Positions 6,441-13,244 are shown, counted from the stretch's first letter. The stretch is DNA of 17,233 nucleotides from an uncultured bacterium (GCA_903824515.1 CAIJXA010000126.1:1-17233); one strand, 5' to 3'. The notes: generated by a model from the sequence alone, not told the origin. Made by a program: numbers and translations.

Positions 6441-7838
6441 ATGAAAAAAATCATTGAGTTTGGAATTTATGTTTTGATTTTGCTGCTGCCTTGGCAAACA
6501 AGGTGGATTATTGAGACTGGAAAAATCAATGGTGGCGTTAGTGAATATCTGACATACAGTCTTTATGGGGTTGATATTTTGCTGGTTGGGTTGTTGTTTT
6601 TGGCCTCACTATATTTTTTCTTGGGGACTAAGTCCCCAACTGGGGACTTAGTCCCCAAGAAAACTTTCATATATCCATTTATGGAAGTGAAATTACTTTT
6701 GATTTTTTTGATATTAAGCTTGGTCTCGATTTTTTGGGCGCAGGATAAAACGCTAGCGTTATTTCGAGATTGGCAGCTTGTTTTAGCGCTTGGTTTTTTC
6801 TGGCTGGTTGCTAATTTCGCAAGAGTATCAAAGTTGGCATTCTTTTTTGTGACCAGTTTAATTTTGCCAACCCTGCTGGGGCTGTGGCAATTTTTTTCGC
6901 AGACAGCTTTTGTAGACAAATGGTTGGGCTTGGCTCAACACAAGCCCGATTTGGGTGGCACATCGGTGGTGGAAACATTCTCCAATGGGATTGTTTCTGG
7001 CAGATGGCTGAGAGCATATGGCAGCTTTGATCATCCAAATATTTTTGCTGGAGTTATTGCAGTTGGTATCCTGGTTACTTTAATTTTACTTTGTCATTTT
7101 AGCTTAAATGGAAAATTCTTGGGGACTAAGTCCCCAATTGGGGACTTAGTCCCCAAGAATAAGTTTATTTTTCAAGGGCAAGCTTATTTCTTGTGTTTAT
7201 TTTTGCATTTTTGCTTGGCGCTTTTTTCAGCTGGACTTTTTGCCAGTTTGAGTCGTAGTGCTTGGCTTGCACTAGCATTAGGAATAATTTTTGTTGGAAC
7301 GTTTTTGTTTTTGCAAAAGAATTTTGCTGCGTTGAAGAATTTGATTTATGGATCATTTATTATTGCCGCAGTATTTCTGGTGATGTTTTCAGAATATCAA
7401 AATTTGGTAAATGTTCGAGTGGAAGGCGGCACCAGGTTGGAAAATCTTTCACTTGATCAACGAGAAGTTTATTTGCAGCAAGCGAAAACTTTAATTTTGC
7501 AAAAGCCTATTACTGGAGTAGGCATTGGAAATTATATTGGGTCGCTTGCAAAATTAAAGCCAAACAATCAGGCTTGGACTTATCAACCCGTGCACAATGT
7601 CTTGCTTTTGATTTGGGCAGAACTCGGAATTTTTGGCTTGCTGGCTTTTGTCGGATTTTTGGCAAGTTTGTTTTGGAAATTAGGCAGAAAAAATGAATTG
7701 TCCGGCGCGCTTTTGGTTGCGCTGTTGCCAACGTTGCTGCTTGATCACTGGCTTTGGAGTTTTCATTTCGGTTTGATCTTCCTTGCTCTCGTCATCGCTT
7801 TAGCGGCTGGCTTTTCTGGGGAAAAGAAGGTAATATAA
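6441..7838 (+). CDS. O-antigen ligase/polymerase-type membrane protein (Wzy_C domain), second of two
   Basis: 465 residues from the ATG at 6441. The frame is open upstream to 6246, but that part overlaps the previous gene and is not protein-like; MKKIIEFGIYVLILLLPWQ is a sound membrane N-terminus. Family features: YGSFDHPNIFAG (193-204), SRSAWLALALG (271-281), a soluble loop at about 318-380 and the C-terminal PITGVGIGNY (356-365) followed by PVHNVLLLIWAELGIFGLLAF (383-403), where the conserved His lies. The role is joining or polymerising lipid-linked glycans outside the membrane. Two near-identical palindromes (6616-6663 and 7115-7160) interrupt the gene and are translated as LGTKSPTGDLVPK (61-73) and LGTKSPIGDLVPK (227-239), both in loops between predicted helices, where extra residues are tolerable. 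The neighbouring paralogue lacks them. Start codon spacing suggests coupling to the upstream gene. Confidence 0.85.
   Translation: MKKIIEFGIYVLILLLPWQTRWIIETGKINGGVSEYLTYSLYGVDILLVGLLFLASLYFFLGTKSPTGDLVPKKTFIYPFMEVKLLLIFLILSLVSIFWAQDKTLALFRDWQLVLALGFFWLVANFARVSKLAFFFVTSLILPTLLGLWQFFSQTAFVDKWLGLAQHKPDLGGTSVVETFSNGIVSGRWLRAYGSFDHPNIFAGVIAVGILVTLILLCHFSLNGKFLGTKSPIGDLVPKNKFIFQGQAYFLCLFLHFCLALFSAGLFASLSRSAWLALALGIIFVGTFLFLQKNFAALKNLIYGSFIIAAVFLVMFSEYQNLVNVRVEGGTRLENLSLDQREVYLQQAKTLILQKPITGVGIGNYIGSLAKLKPNNQAWTYQPVHNVLLLIWAELGIFGLLAFVGFLASLFWKLGRKNELSGALLVALLPTLLLDHWLWSFHFGLIFLALVIALAAGFSGEKKVI
6616..6663. repeat. 48-bp palindrome inserted in frame, copy 1
   Basis: Arms 6616-6638 and 6641-6663 are perfect inverted complements around AC. 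Each arm itself contains a 15-base palindrome: GGGGACTAAGTCCCC (6623-6637) and GGGGACTTAGTCCCC (6642-6656). It is read in the only frame without a stop, giving LGTKSPTGDLVPK; because of the symmetry the other strand encodes nearly the same peptide. The unit recurs at 7115-7160. Confidence 0.95.
7115..7160. repeat. 46-bp perfect palindrome inserted in frame, copy 2
   Basis: Perfect inverted symmetry about 7137/7138 (centre AATT). Over the core it differs from copy 1 by a single base at the centre (AATT against AACT). It is translated in the same frame as copy 1, as LGTKSPIGDLVPK. The flanks differ from those of copy 1, so only the element is duplicated, not a larger gene segment. Confidence 0.95.
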
Positions 7839-7865
7839 AGATAGGTTTTTTGAAAAATGGTAAAA

Positions 7866-7894
7866 TAAAAAACTCATCTTTTTTAAGGATGGGT
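7866..7894 (-). terminator. Intrinsic terminator of the small minus-strand gene
   Basis: On the minus strand ACCCATC (7894-7888) pairs with GATGAGT (7878-7872; one G-U pair) and is followed by TTTTTTATTTT. It lies 27 bases after the stop of the gene ending at 7921. No T tract is present for the plus strand, so the end of the plus-strand gene at 7838 is not explained by it. Confidence 0.7.
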
Positions 7895-7920
7895 GTAACG
7901 GTGCTACTGATGAATGATAC

Positions 7921-8136
7921 TTAGACATTTGAGATGGGGATAACCTCCCATTCTAGGTATTCATTTTGGTTTGTAAACTTATGCATTTCTCCAGTGTTTG
8001 GAGATTGTGCATATTTTTGTGAATCGATGACGACACATCTGTAAAGTTCTACATTGCGTCCGTTTTTCATCTCAATTCGAGCGGCATAAATAAAATATTC
8101 GCCATGCTCTAAATTCTTTAATTTTTTCATTACCAC
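7921..8136 (-). CDS. Small soluble protein of unknown function, GTG start
   Basis: 71 residues. No family is recognised. The protein is hydrophilic, without membrane segment or signal peptide, with alternating patterns (EYFIYAARIEM, NVELYRCVVID, EYLEWEVIPI) that suggest a compact mainly beta fold. The GTG at 8136 is preferred because GGAG lies exactly six bases upstream; the next in-frame ATG (8130) would have a 12-base spacing. It forms a one-gene unit with a perfect consensus promoter (8231-8203) and its own terminator, inserted in the opposite direction between two blocks of polysaccharide genes. Such a strong promoter suggests abundant expression. Any link to polysaccharide synthesis is only positional. 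Confidence 0.7.
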   Translation of the reverse strand: MVMKKLKNLEHGEYFIYAARIEMKNGRNVELYRCVVIDSQKYAQSPNTGEMHKFTNQNEYLEWEVIPISNV

Positions 8137-8142
8137 TCTAGT

Positions 8143-8146
8143 CTCC
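8143..8146 (-). promoter_or_regulatory. Ribosome-binding site GGAG that decides the GTG start at 8136
   Basis: On the minus strand GGAG is followed by six bases (ACTAGA) and then GTG. The alternative ATG is six bases further, outside the usual spacing. Confidence 0.6.
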
Positions 8147-8202
8147 GTTTTGTTTAAGGTAATATTATTGAAAAAGTATATTGATTTTCACTAAAACATT
8201 AA

Positions 8203-8231
8203 ATTATACTCCCAAATCACCAATTTGTCAA
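8203..8231 (-). promoter_or_regulatory. Perfect consensus sigma-70 promoter of the small minus-strand gene
   Basis: On the minus strand TTGACA (8231-8226), a 17-base spacer and TATAAT (8208-8203) match the sigma-70 consensus at all twelve positions. Transcription should begin near 8196, giving a leader of about 60 bases before the GTG at 8136. Confidence 0.9.
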
Positions 8232-8381
8232 TAGTTCGAAATTCTTGTCATGTTTGTGGCTTGATTGAGAGGTGTATAGGAGAGGGAGGTTGAAGGGAAA
8301 ATATACCTTACGAATTTATTAATCTTTTAGAATATACTAATGTGGTAATAGCAAATAATATTAAATCAAATTGATCACTGG
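8232..8381. other. Gene-free stretch upstream of the inverted repeat element
   Basis: Together with the promoter and repeats on either side this belongs to a 399-base gap (8137-8535). No frame here looks coding. A purine-rich run (about 8277-8300, AGGAGAGGGAGGTTGAAGGG) and a TATACT (8333-8338) without a good -35 are visible; the latter could be part of a plus-strand promoter for the gene at 8536. Confidence 0.4.
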
Positions 8382-8468
8382 TGTCATCCTGAACTTGTTT
8401 CAGGATCTCGGTTACAGGCAGTATTATGAAATAAAGGAAATAGATGCTGAAACAAGTTCAGCATGACA
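8382..8468. repeat. Inverted pair of a hairpin-forming repeat
   Basis: A 22-base arm (8382-8403) recurs in inverse orientation at 8447-8468 with 21 of 22 positions matching. Each copy also forms its own hairpin: ATCCTGAA/TTCAGGAT (8386-8393 with 8399-8406) and ATGCTGAA/TTCAGCAT (8444-8451 with 8457-8464). The two copies differ by C-G versus G-C at one pair, so pairing is kept. From memory, motifs of this type (TCATCCTGAACTTGTTTCAGG) are dispersed in unrelated bacterial genomes; this was not checked. Confidence 0.85.
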
Positions 8469-8493
8469 TGCATCTGTTCGTAGATTTGTTTTT

Positions 8494-8528
8494 AATTCGC
8501 CCGTCTGCCGACGAGGCAGGTAAATTCG
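8494..8528. repeat. GC-rich palindrome flanked by short direct repeats
   Basis: CTGCC (8505-8509) pairs with GGCAG (8515-8519) around GACGA, and the unit is flanked by AATTCG at 8494-8499 and again at 8523-8528. It lies immediately before the start of the gene at 8536. The composition contrast and flanking repeats suggest a small inserted element. It could affect initiation at 8536 by folding near the ribosome-binding region. Confidence 0.5.
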
Positions 8529-8535
8529 TAGGCTT

Positions 8536-9741
8536 ATGAGAATTGGCATTGACATTAGATTAATAGGCAAAAAAAGAACCGGCGACGAAGTGGTTTTTTT
8601 TAACTTGGTCAAAAACTTAGCACGGATTGACACGAAACACGGATTTGAATTACTGACGGATATCACAGATAAACATATCCTACAGGAAATCAGTGAAAGC
8701 TTAGGGATTGCTGGAAAAAATAACTTCAAAATTGTTTCTTTGCCGGACCCTCACTTGTCAGGAGTACCTGACATTCTCTCCCAGAGGGAGAAAATAATTG
8801 GAAGAATTCTCCATAATAAATTTGCTTGGAATTTTTGGACTTTGCCAAAATATCTGAAGGCTAATCCGGTGGATGTGTATCTTACACAATATATCACGCC
8901 CTTTTTTGTTCCTCGTTCAACAAAGATAGTCACAATAATCCATGATATTTCTTTCAACTTTCTTCCGCAGTTTATCAAATTTGCTGACTTGTTTTTTTTG
9001 AAAACCTTGATTCCATTGAGCTTGAAACGCGCAGACAAGGTTATTGGTGTGTCTCAATTCACGAGAGATGAAATCATCAAGTTTTACAAGATAGCTCCTG
9101 AGAAAGTTGACTATATGCACAATGCAATAAGTGAGAATTTCATCGGAAAGCCCGTCTCCTTGGAAGAAAAGGAATTGGTGTCCGAAAAATATGCGTTGCC
9201 AAAAAAATTCATCTTGTATCTCGGAACACTGCAGCCAAGAAAAAACATCCCGCACCTTATTGAAGCATTCGCTCGTATTAAAGATGAGCTCGGTGGAATA
9301 AAACTGGTTGTTTGTGGCAATATTGAAGCTCACAACTCCGATGCGCGAATCAAGAAAAGCGTGGAAGCTCATGGTTTGGAAAGTGATGTTGTTTTCCCGG
9401 GCTTCATTGATGAAAGAGACAAGGTCGCGATTTTCTCTTTGGCGCATGTTTTTGTTTTCCCTTCGCTATATGAAGGTTTTGGATTCCCGCCACTTGAAGC
9501 AATGAGTCAGGGCGTTCCAACTCTTTGCAGCGATATTCCAAGCTTGAGGGAAGTCGCCGGAGATGGAGCTTTGTTTTTTGACTTGGAAAGTCTGGATGAT
9601 TTTTCAAGAAAACTGCATAGTATCGCCACGGATGAAAACCTTCGAAGTGAGCTAATTCAATTAGGGAGAGAACGAATTAACTTTTTTTCTTGGGAAAAAT
9701 CAGCAGAAAAAATCCTTGCCATATTTGAAAAAATGTATTAA
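8536..9741 (+). CDS. Family-4 (GT-B) glycosyltransferase
   Basis: 401 residues, opening MRIGIDIRLIGKKRTGDEV. Visible family features: VTIIHDISFNFLP in the first domain, then YLGTLQPRKNIPHLIEAFA, VFPGFIDERDKVAIFSLA and SLYEGFGFPPLEAMSQG with the EX7E pair at Glu313 and Glu321, and DIPSLREVAGDGALFFD. It is a cytoplasmic, membrane-associated transferase that adds a hexose (often mannose in relatives) to a growing lipid-linked glycan; the exact sugar cannot be told. The start is the ATG at 8536, with AGG five bases before it. Forty bases separate it from the LCP gene, so it probably heads a four-gene operon ending at the terminator 13265-13296. Residues about 70-88 are encoded by a double hairpin (8756-8795) that looks inserted, and around 8621-8646 a degenerate CACGGAT-type repeat is present. 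Confidence 0.88.
   Translation: MRIGIDIRLIGKKRTGDEVVFFNLVKNLARIDTKHGFELLTDITDKHILQEISESLGIAGKNNFKIVSLPDPHLSGVPDILSQREKIIGRILHNKFAWNFWTLPKYLKANPVDVYLTQYITPFFVPRSTKIVTIIHDISFNFLPQFIKFADLFFLKTLIPLSLKRADKVIGVSQFTRDEIIKFYKIAPEKVDYMHNAISENFIGKPVSLEEKELVSEKYALPKKFILYLGTLQPRKNIPHLIEAFARIKDELGGIKLVVCGNIEAHNSDARIKKSVEAHGLESDVVFPGFIDERDKVAIFSLAHVFVFPSLYEGFGFPPLEAMSQGVPTLCSDIPSLREVAGDGALFFDLESLDDFSRKLHSIATDENLRSELIQLGRERINFFSWEKSAEKILAIFEKMY
8756..8795. repeat. Two adjacent hairpins inside a glycosyltransferase gene
   Basis: TGTCAGG/CCTGACA (8756-8762 with 8767-8773, loop AGTA) is followed directly by TCTCCC/GGGAGA (8777-8782 with 8786-8791, loop AGA; extending past one mismatch to 8773 and 8795). It is read through in frame, as about HLSGVPDILSQREKI. 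Two abutting perfect hairpins in a coding region are unlikely by chance. The CTCTCCCAGAGGGAGA part resembles dispersed repeats known to me from other bacteria (memory, unchecked). Confidence 0.65.
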
Positions 9742-9781
9742 AATTGAACGTATTGGTTTTAATTTATAAAAAAGTATTTCT

Positions 9782-11017
9782 ATGAAAAATGAGAGAATTT
9801 TGAAGCCTGAATCAAAAAATAGATTTGTTGCTTTTATGCAAAAGAAATGGGTTAAGATCTTGCTGATTGTTTTGGCGATTTTGTTGATCGTTGGTGGTTT
9901 TTTTGCCTGGAAGGCTGGAAGTTTGCTGAATAAGATATCTTCAAACGGAAATATTCTTGGCAGTATTGGACATATGATTCCTGGTGCGCAAAGCGAACTT
10001 GTCGGTGAAAAGGAGGGGCGAGTGAATGTGCTTCTGCTTGGAATGCGAGGCGCTGATGATCCAGCAGGCGGCAATTTGGCTGACAGTATTATGGTGGCCA
10101 GTTTGAACCTGGATCCAAAAAGTTCAAAAATATCCCTTATTTCAATTCCACGCGACTTTTATGTGAAAGATATTCAAAATGATGGGAGCAGCAAGCTGAA
10201 CGCAATTTATGCTCAAGGATATTCAAAGGGTGGCCCCAAACAAGCACTCAAGGACATGGAGCAAAAAGTTTCTGAAATATCAGGAGTTCCGATTAACTAT
10301 GCTGTCATGATCAATCACCAAGGCTTCAAGGATTTGGTGACTGCGCTTGGTGGAGTTGAAGTTACATTGAGTCAGCCATTTGAAGAAAATGCTCAATTTA
10401 ATCAAGAAGGGGTATGTGATGGGGAGGTGTTCACTGTTCCAACAGGAAAATGGGAGAATAAGATATTTACGCATACTAAAACAAACAGCGCTGGTGTAAA
10501 GATTGAAGTTAAAACCAAGAAGCCAGTGTATCCATTGTGCCTCAACGCAAAACCAGAATGTGGAGGAACTTTCAAATTGCCAGCCGGAAAACAGACGCTT
10601 AATGCTGATCAAGCGCTTTGCTTTGCCAGAGCCCGTGATAATTCAAGTGATTTTCAACGCGCAAAACGTCAGCAAATCATTCTTCAACAAATCAAGGTCA
10701 AAGCTTTATCAATTGGAACTCTTACAGACTTTAACAAGGTTAATGGCATGATTAATGCGCTGGGTAACAATGTCCAAACAGACATGGAGGCTTGGCAAAT
10801 CAAGAAATTGTATGACATTGAGCAGGGAATGAATACGCCGGAAGTTGTTCAGCGAGTGCTTGAAAATTCCGAAGAAGGACTATTGTATACACCTGAACAA
10901 ACAAAAGAAACTGGGTATATTTTATCACCCATTGGCGATAATTATGACAAGATACAGCAGCTTTTCCAGAATACTTTTACCGCACCGGCGCAAAAGGATA
11001 TCTCCATAATTCAATAA
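9782..11017 (+). CDS. LytR-CpsA-Psr (LCP) family glycopolymer transferase
   Basis: 411 residues. A short cytoplasmic N-terminus is followed by one membrane helix (about 23-43) and an extracytoplasmic LCP domain. LCP enzymes move polyprenyl-pyrophosphate-linked glycopolymers onto peptidoglycan or other envelope acceptors. Visible motifs: NVLLLGMRG (82-90), NLADSIMVAS (98-107), ISIPRDFYV (120-128) with the key Arg124, and the lipid-pyrophosphate-binding segment CFARARDNSSDFQRAKRQQ (280-298) with Arg283, Arg285, Asp290, Arg293 and Arg296. Between GGVEVTLSQPF (190-200) and LNADQALCF a longer loop carries Cys212, Cys253 and Cys260, with Cys280 close by, possibly disulfide-linked outside the cell. 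It sits between two glycosyltransferases, so it is the likely attachment step for the polymer made here. No clear Shine-Dalgarno site precedes the ATG. Confidence 0.93.
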   Translation: MKNERILKPESKNRFVAFMQKKWVKILLIVLAILLIVGGFFAWKAGSLLNKISSNGNILGSIGHMIPGAQSELVGEKEGRVNVLLLGMRGADDPAGGNLADSIMVASLNLDPKSSKISLISIPRDFYVKDIQNDGSSKLNAIYAQGYSKGGPKQALKDMEQKVSEISGVPINYAVMINHQGFKDLVTALGGVEVTLSQPFEENAQFNQEGVCDGEVFTVPTGKWENKIFTHTKTNSAGVKIEVKTKKPVYPLCLNAKPECGGTFKLPAGKQTLNADQALCFARARDNSSDFQRAKRQQIILQQIKVKALSIGTLTDFNKVNGMINALGNNVQTDMEAWQIKKLYDIEQGMNTPEVVQRVLENSEEGLLYTPEQTKETGYILSPIGDNYDKIQQLFQNTFTAPAQKDISIIQ

Positions 11018-11044
11018 GACAAAAGTAATATACTTTCAAACGAA

Positions 11045-11854
11045 ATGGATTTATCTATAATCATCACAAGTTATAAGAATCCTCAACTGCTTAAGGTGTG
11101 TCTTGATTCGGTTAAGAAAAATATTGGCAAGCTTTCTTTTGAAATAATAGTTGTTGATAGCCAAACGCAAGAAGACACCGAGATGATAATGCGTGAAGAT
11201 TATCCTGAAATAAAGTTTTTTCCTTTTAGCGAAAATGTGGGTTTTCAAGCTTTAATAAAGAAAGGTATTAAAGAAAGCAGCGGAAAATATTTGCTGTTGC
11301 TAAATGGTGATATTATTGTTACTCCCAGTTCAGTTGAAAAAATGTTAGCATTCATAAGCAGTGATTCATCAGTTGGAATGGTTGGACCCAAACTGCTTAA
11401 TTTTGATGGGTCGCTTCAATATTCATGTTTTCGTTTCTATCATCCAATCACAATCGTTTATCGCAGAACATTTTTGGGTCACTTTGCTTTTGCCAAGAAG
11501 CATCTGGATTGGTTCTTGATGAAAGATCGCAATCATGATGAAATTATGGATGTTGACTGGCTAATGGGAAGTTCCCTGATGATTTCTCGCAGTGTAGTTC
11601 AAAAAGTCGGATTGATGGATGCTGGATACTTTATGTATATGGAAGATGTTGATTGGTGTCGCCGTTTTTGGGAAAATGGCTATCGGGTGGTATATTATCC
11701 ATTGGCAACAATGCATCACTATCATGGAAAAGTTAGCGATAAAGGCAGTGTTATAAAATCCCTGTTTTTAAACAAGATGACCTGGGTGCACATTTTTAGT
11801 GCGGTAAGATATTTTAAAAAATTCTGGAATAAACAAGTTCCTAATCATCAGTAA
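11045..11854 (+). CDS. Family-2 glycosyltransferase, rhamnosyltransferase (WbbL)-like
   Basis: 269 residues, a single GT-A domain without membrane helices. Visible: SIIITSYKNPQLLKVCLDSV (4-23), IIVVDSQTQEDT (34-45) where the usual VVDNxSxD is altered but the Asp at 38 is kept, LLLNGDIIV (84-92) with NGD in the DXD position, DVDWLMGSSLMISR (169-182) and MYMEDVDWCRR (198-207) with the catalytic-base region Glu-Asp. This pattern fits the WbbL/rhamnosyltransferase branch, which often adds dTDP-rhamnose to a lipid-linked GlcNAc; the sugar is inference. It is 27 bases after the LCP gene and 13 bases before the protease gene, and so probably in the same transcript. The start at 11045 has no clear ribosome-binding site. 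Confidence 0.85.
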   Translation: MDLSIIITSYKNPQLLKVCLDSVKKNIGKLSFEIIVVDSQTQEDTEMIMREDYPEIKFFPFSENVGFQALIKKGIKESSGKYLLLLNGDIIVTPSSVEKMLAFISSDSSVGMVGPKLLNFDGSLQYSCFRFYHPITIVYRRTFLGHFAFAKKHLDWFLMKDRNHDEIMDVDWLMGSSLMISRSVVQKVGLMDAGYFMYMEDVDWCRRFWENGYRVVYYPLATMHHYHGKVSDKGSVIKSLFLNKMTWVHIFSAVRYFKKFWNKQVPNHQ

Positions 11855-11867
11855 ATCAAAAAATATT

Positions 11868-13244
11868 ATGGAAATGGATAACATCGAAGAGAAAAAAGAC
11901 AAAACAGAACAAGTAGATAAGAAAACCAATAAAATTTTGTTTCCAGCTCTGTTGTCCCTTGCTTTTCACAGAATAAAGAGTTTCTTTACTTCAACTTCTT
12001 TGTCTGGAAAAAAAATCAGCAAAAAGAATTTTAACATGGTAATAGTGATCTTGATGATTTCACTATCTTTTTGGTTTGGTTTTGAAAGAGGAAAACAAAG
12101 TAGTCAAATTGTAAATACGCCAATTAAAATTGGCGATGTAGTGCTTGAAAACAAAACTAGCAGCACCGACAATACTATTGATTTTTCTTTGTTTTGGAGC
12201 ACCTGGGATCTTTTAAGAAATAAATATGTAAATTCTGATCAGCTCGATGCTCGCAAGCTCGTGTATGGCGCAATCAAGGGAATGCTGCAAGCAACAGGAG
12301 ACCCATATACGACTTTTTTTGATCCGGAAGAAAATAAAAAATTCAATGAAGATATTTCTGGCAATTTTGAAGGAATTGGGGCTGAATTGGGTGTTAAAAC
12401 TGGAATTTTGACTGTGGTTGCGCCGCTGCAAGGTGCGCCGGCTGAAAAAGCTGGTCTGCGAGCCGGAGATAAAATTATAAAAATTGATGGAAAGGCTGCT
12501 AGCGATATGAGCGTTGAAGATGCGGTGAATCACATCAGAGGACCAAAAAACACAACTGTAGTTTTAACAATCTTCCGAGAAGGCAGTAAGGACACCCAAG
12601 AGCTTTCCATTGTTCGAAATATTATTAATGTAAAAAGCGTCACCCTCTCATTTAAGGAGAATAACATTGCTGATATAACTGTAACTAAGTTTGGCGATGA
12701 TACTGAAAAAGGTTTTTCTGATGCGATTACTAAAGTCGTTGCTAGCCATCCCAGGGGGCTTATAATTGACTTGCGAAATAATCCTGGTGGCTATTTGGAA
12801 ACCGCGGTGACTGTGGCTAGTAAACTAATTCCGAAAGGAAAAATTGTTGTTATTGAAGAAGGCCCAAGTAAAAAACAAGATAAGATGTATACCAGAGGCG
12901 GCGATGTAGCTAGCGGCTTGGAAACTGTTGTTTTGATTAATGAAGGAAGCGCCAGTGCTTCAGAAATTTTAGCCGGTGCTTTGAGGGAGAATCGAACAAA
13001 TGTAACGTTGGTTGGAAAAAAATCATTCGGAAAGGGTTCGGTTCAAGAGTTTATTGAAACTCCGCAGAAAACAGCTGCAAAGATCACGGTCGCGCATTGG
13101 CTCACTCCTAATGGTAATCAAATAAACGAGCTTGGTATTAAACCGGATATTGAAGTTGAGCTTACGGGAGATGATTATATTGCTGGTCGTGACCCTCAAA
13201 TGGATGCTGCTATAAAGCAAATTAAGGACAAATTAATCAAGTAG
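11868..13244 (+). CDS. C-terminal processing peptidase, S41 family, membrane-anchored
   Basis: 458 residues. A charged cytoplasmic N-terminus of about 55 residues precedes one membrane helix (about 56-72), then the extracytoplasmic part: an N-terminal helical segment with GDPYTTFFDPEE (144-155), a PDZ domain (about 165-250, with GIGAELG and GLRAGDKIIKIDG), and the S41 catalytic core with IIDLRNNPGGYL (299-310), NEGSASASEILAGAL (358-372) and GKKSFGKGSVQ (383-393). By alignment with E. coli Prc and Bacillus CtpB the catalytic set is Ser363, Lys389 and Gln393. Such proteases trim or degrade envelope proteins from the C-terminus, with the PDZ domain recognising the tail. The partner is unknown. 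It is the last gene of the run and is followed by a strong terminator. ATG at 11868 is chosen; one at 11874 is equally possible. Confidence 0.93.
   Translation: MEMDNIEEKKDKTEQVDKKTNKILFPALLSLAFHRIKSFFTSTSLSGKKISKKNFNMVIVILMISLSFWFGFERGKQSSQIVNTPIKIGDVVLENKTSSTDNTIDFSLFWSTWDLLRNKYVNSDQLDARKLVYGAIKGMLQATGDPYTTFFDPEENKKFNEDISGNFEGIGAELGVKTGILTVVAPLQGAPAEKAGLRAGDKIIKIDGKAASDMSVEDAVNHIRGPKNTTVVLTIFREGSKDTQELSIVRNIINVKSVTLSFKENNIADITVTKFGDDTEKGFSDAITKVVASHPRGLIIDLRNNPGGYLETAVTVASKLIPKGKIVVIEEGPSKKQDKMYTRGGDVASGLETVVLINEGSASASEILAGALRENRTNVTLVGKKSFGKGSVQEFIETPQKTAAKITVAHWLTPNGNQINELGIKPDIEVELTGDDYIAGRDPQMDAAIKQIKDKLIK

Noticed and set aside
8621..8646. Degenerate CACGGAT-type tandem repeat in the gene at 8536
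   Set aside because: The units are unequal (8 and 9 bases) and only two are well matched, so it was not counted with the heptamer arrays.
8917..9447. Long open frame of 176 codons on the minus strand
   Set aside because: It lies entirely opposite a clearly coding glycosyltransferase, has no family features, and is a shadow of the real gene.
9700..10074. Minus-strand open frame of 124 codons over the glycosyltransferase/LCP junction
   Set aside because: It is antisense to the LCP coding start, rich in Pro, Ser and Phe typical of reverse frames, and has no initiation signals.
12118..12135. Perfect 8-bp hairpin CGCCAATT/AATTGGCG inside the protease gene
   Set aside because: Short, AT-rich in its centre and single; no second copy seen. 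It encodes ordinary linker sequence and may be coincidence.
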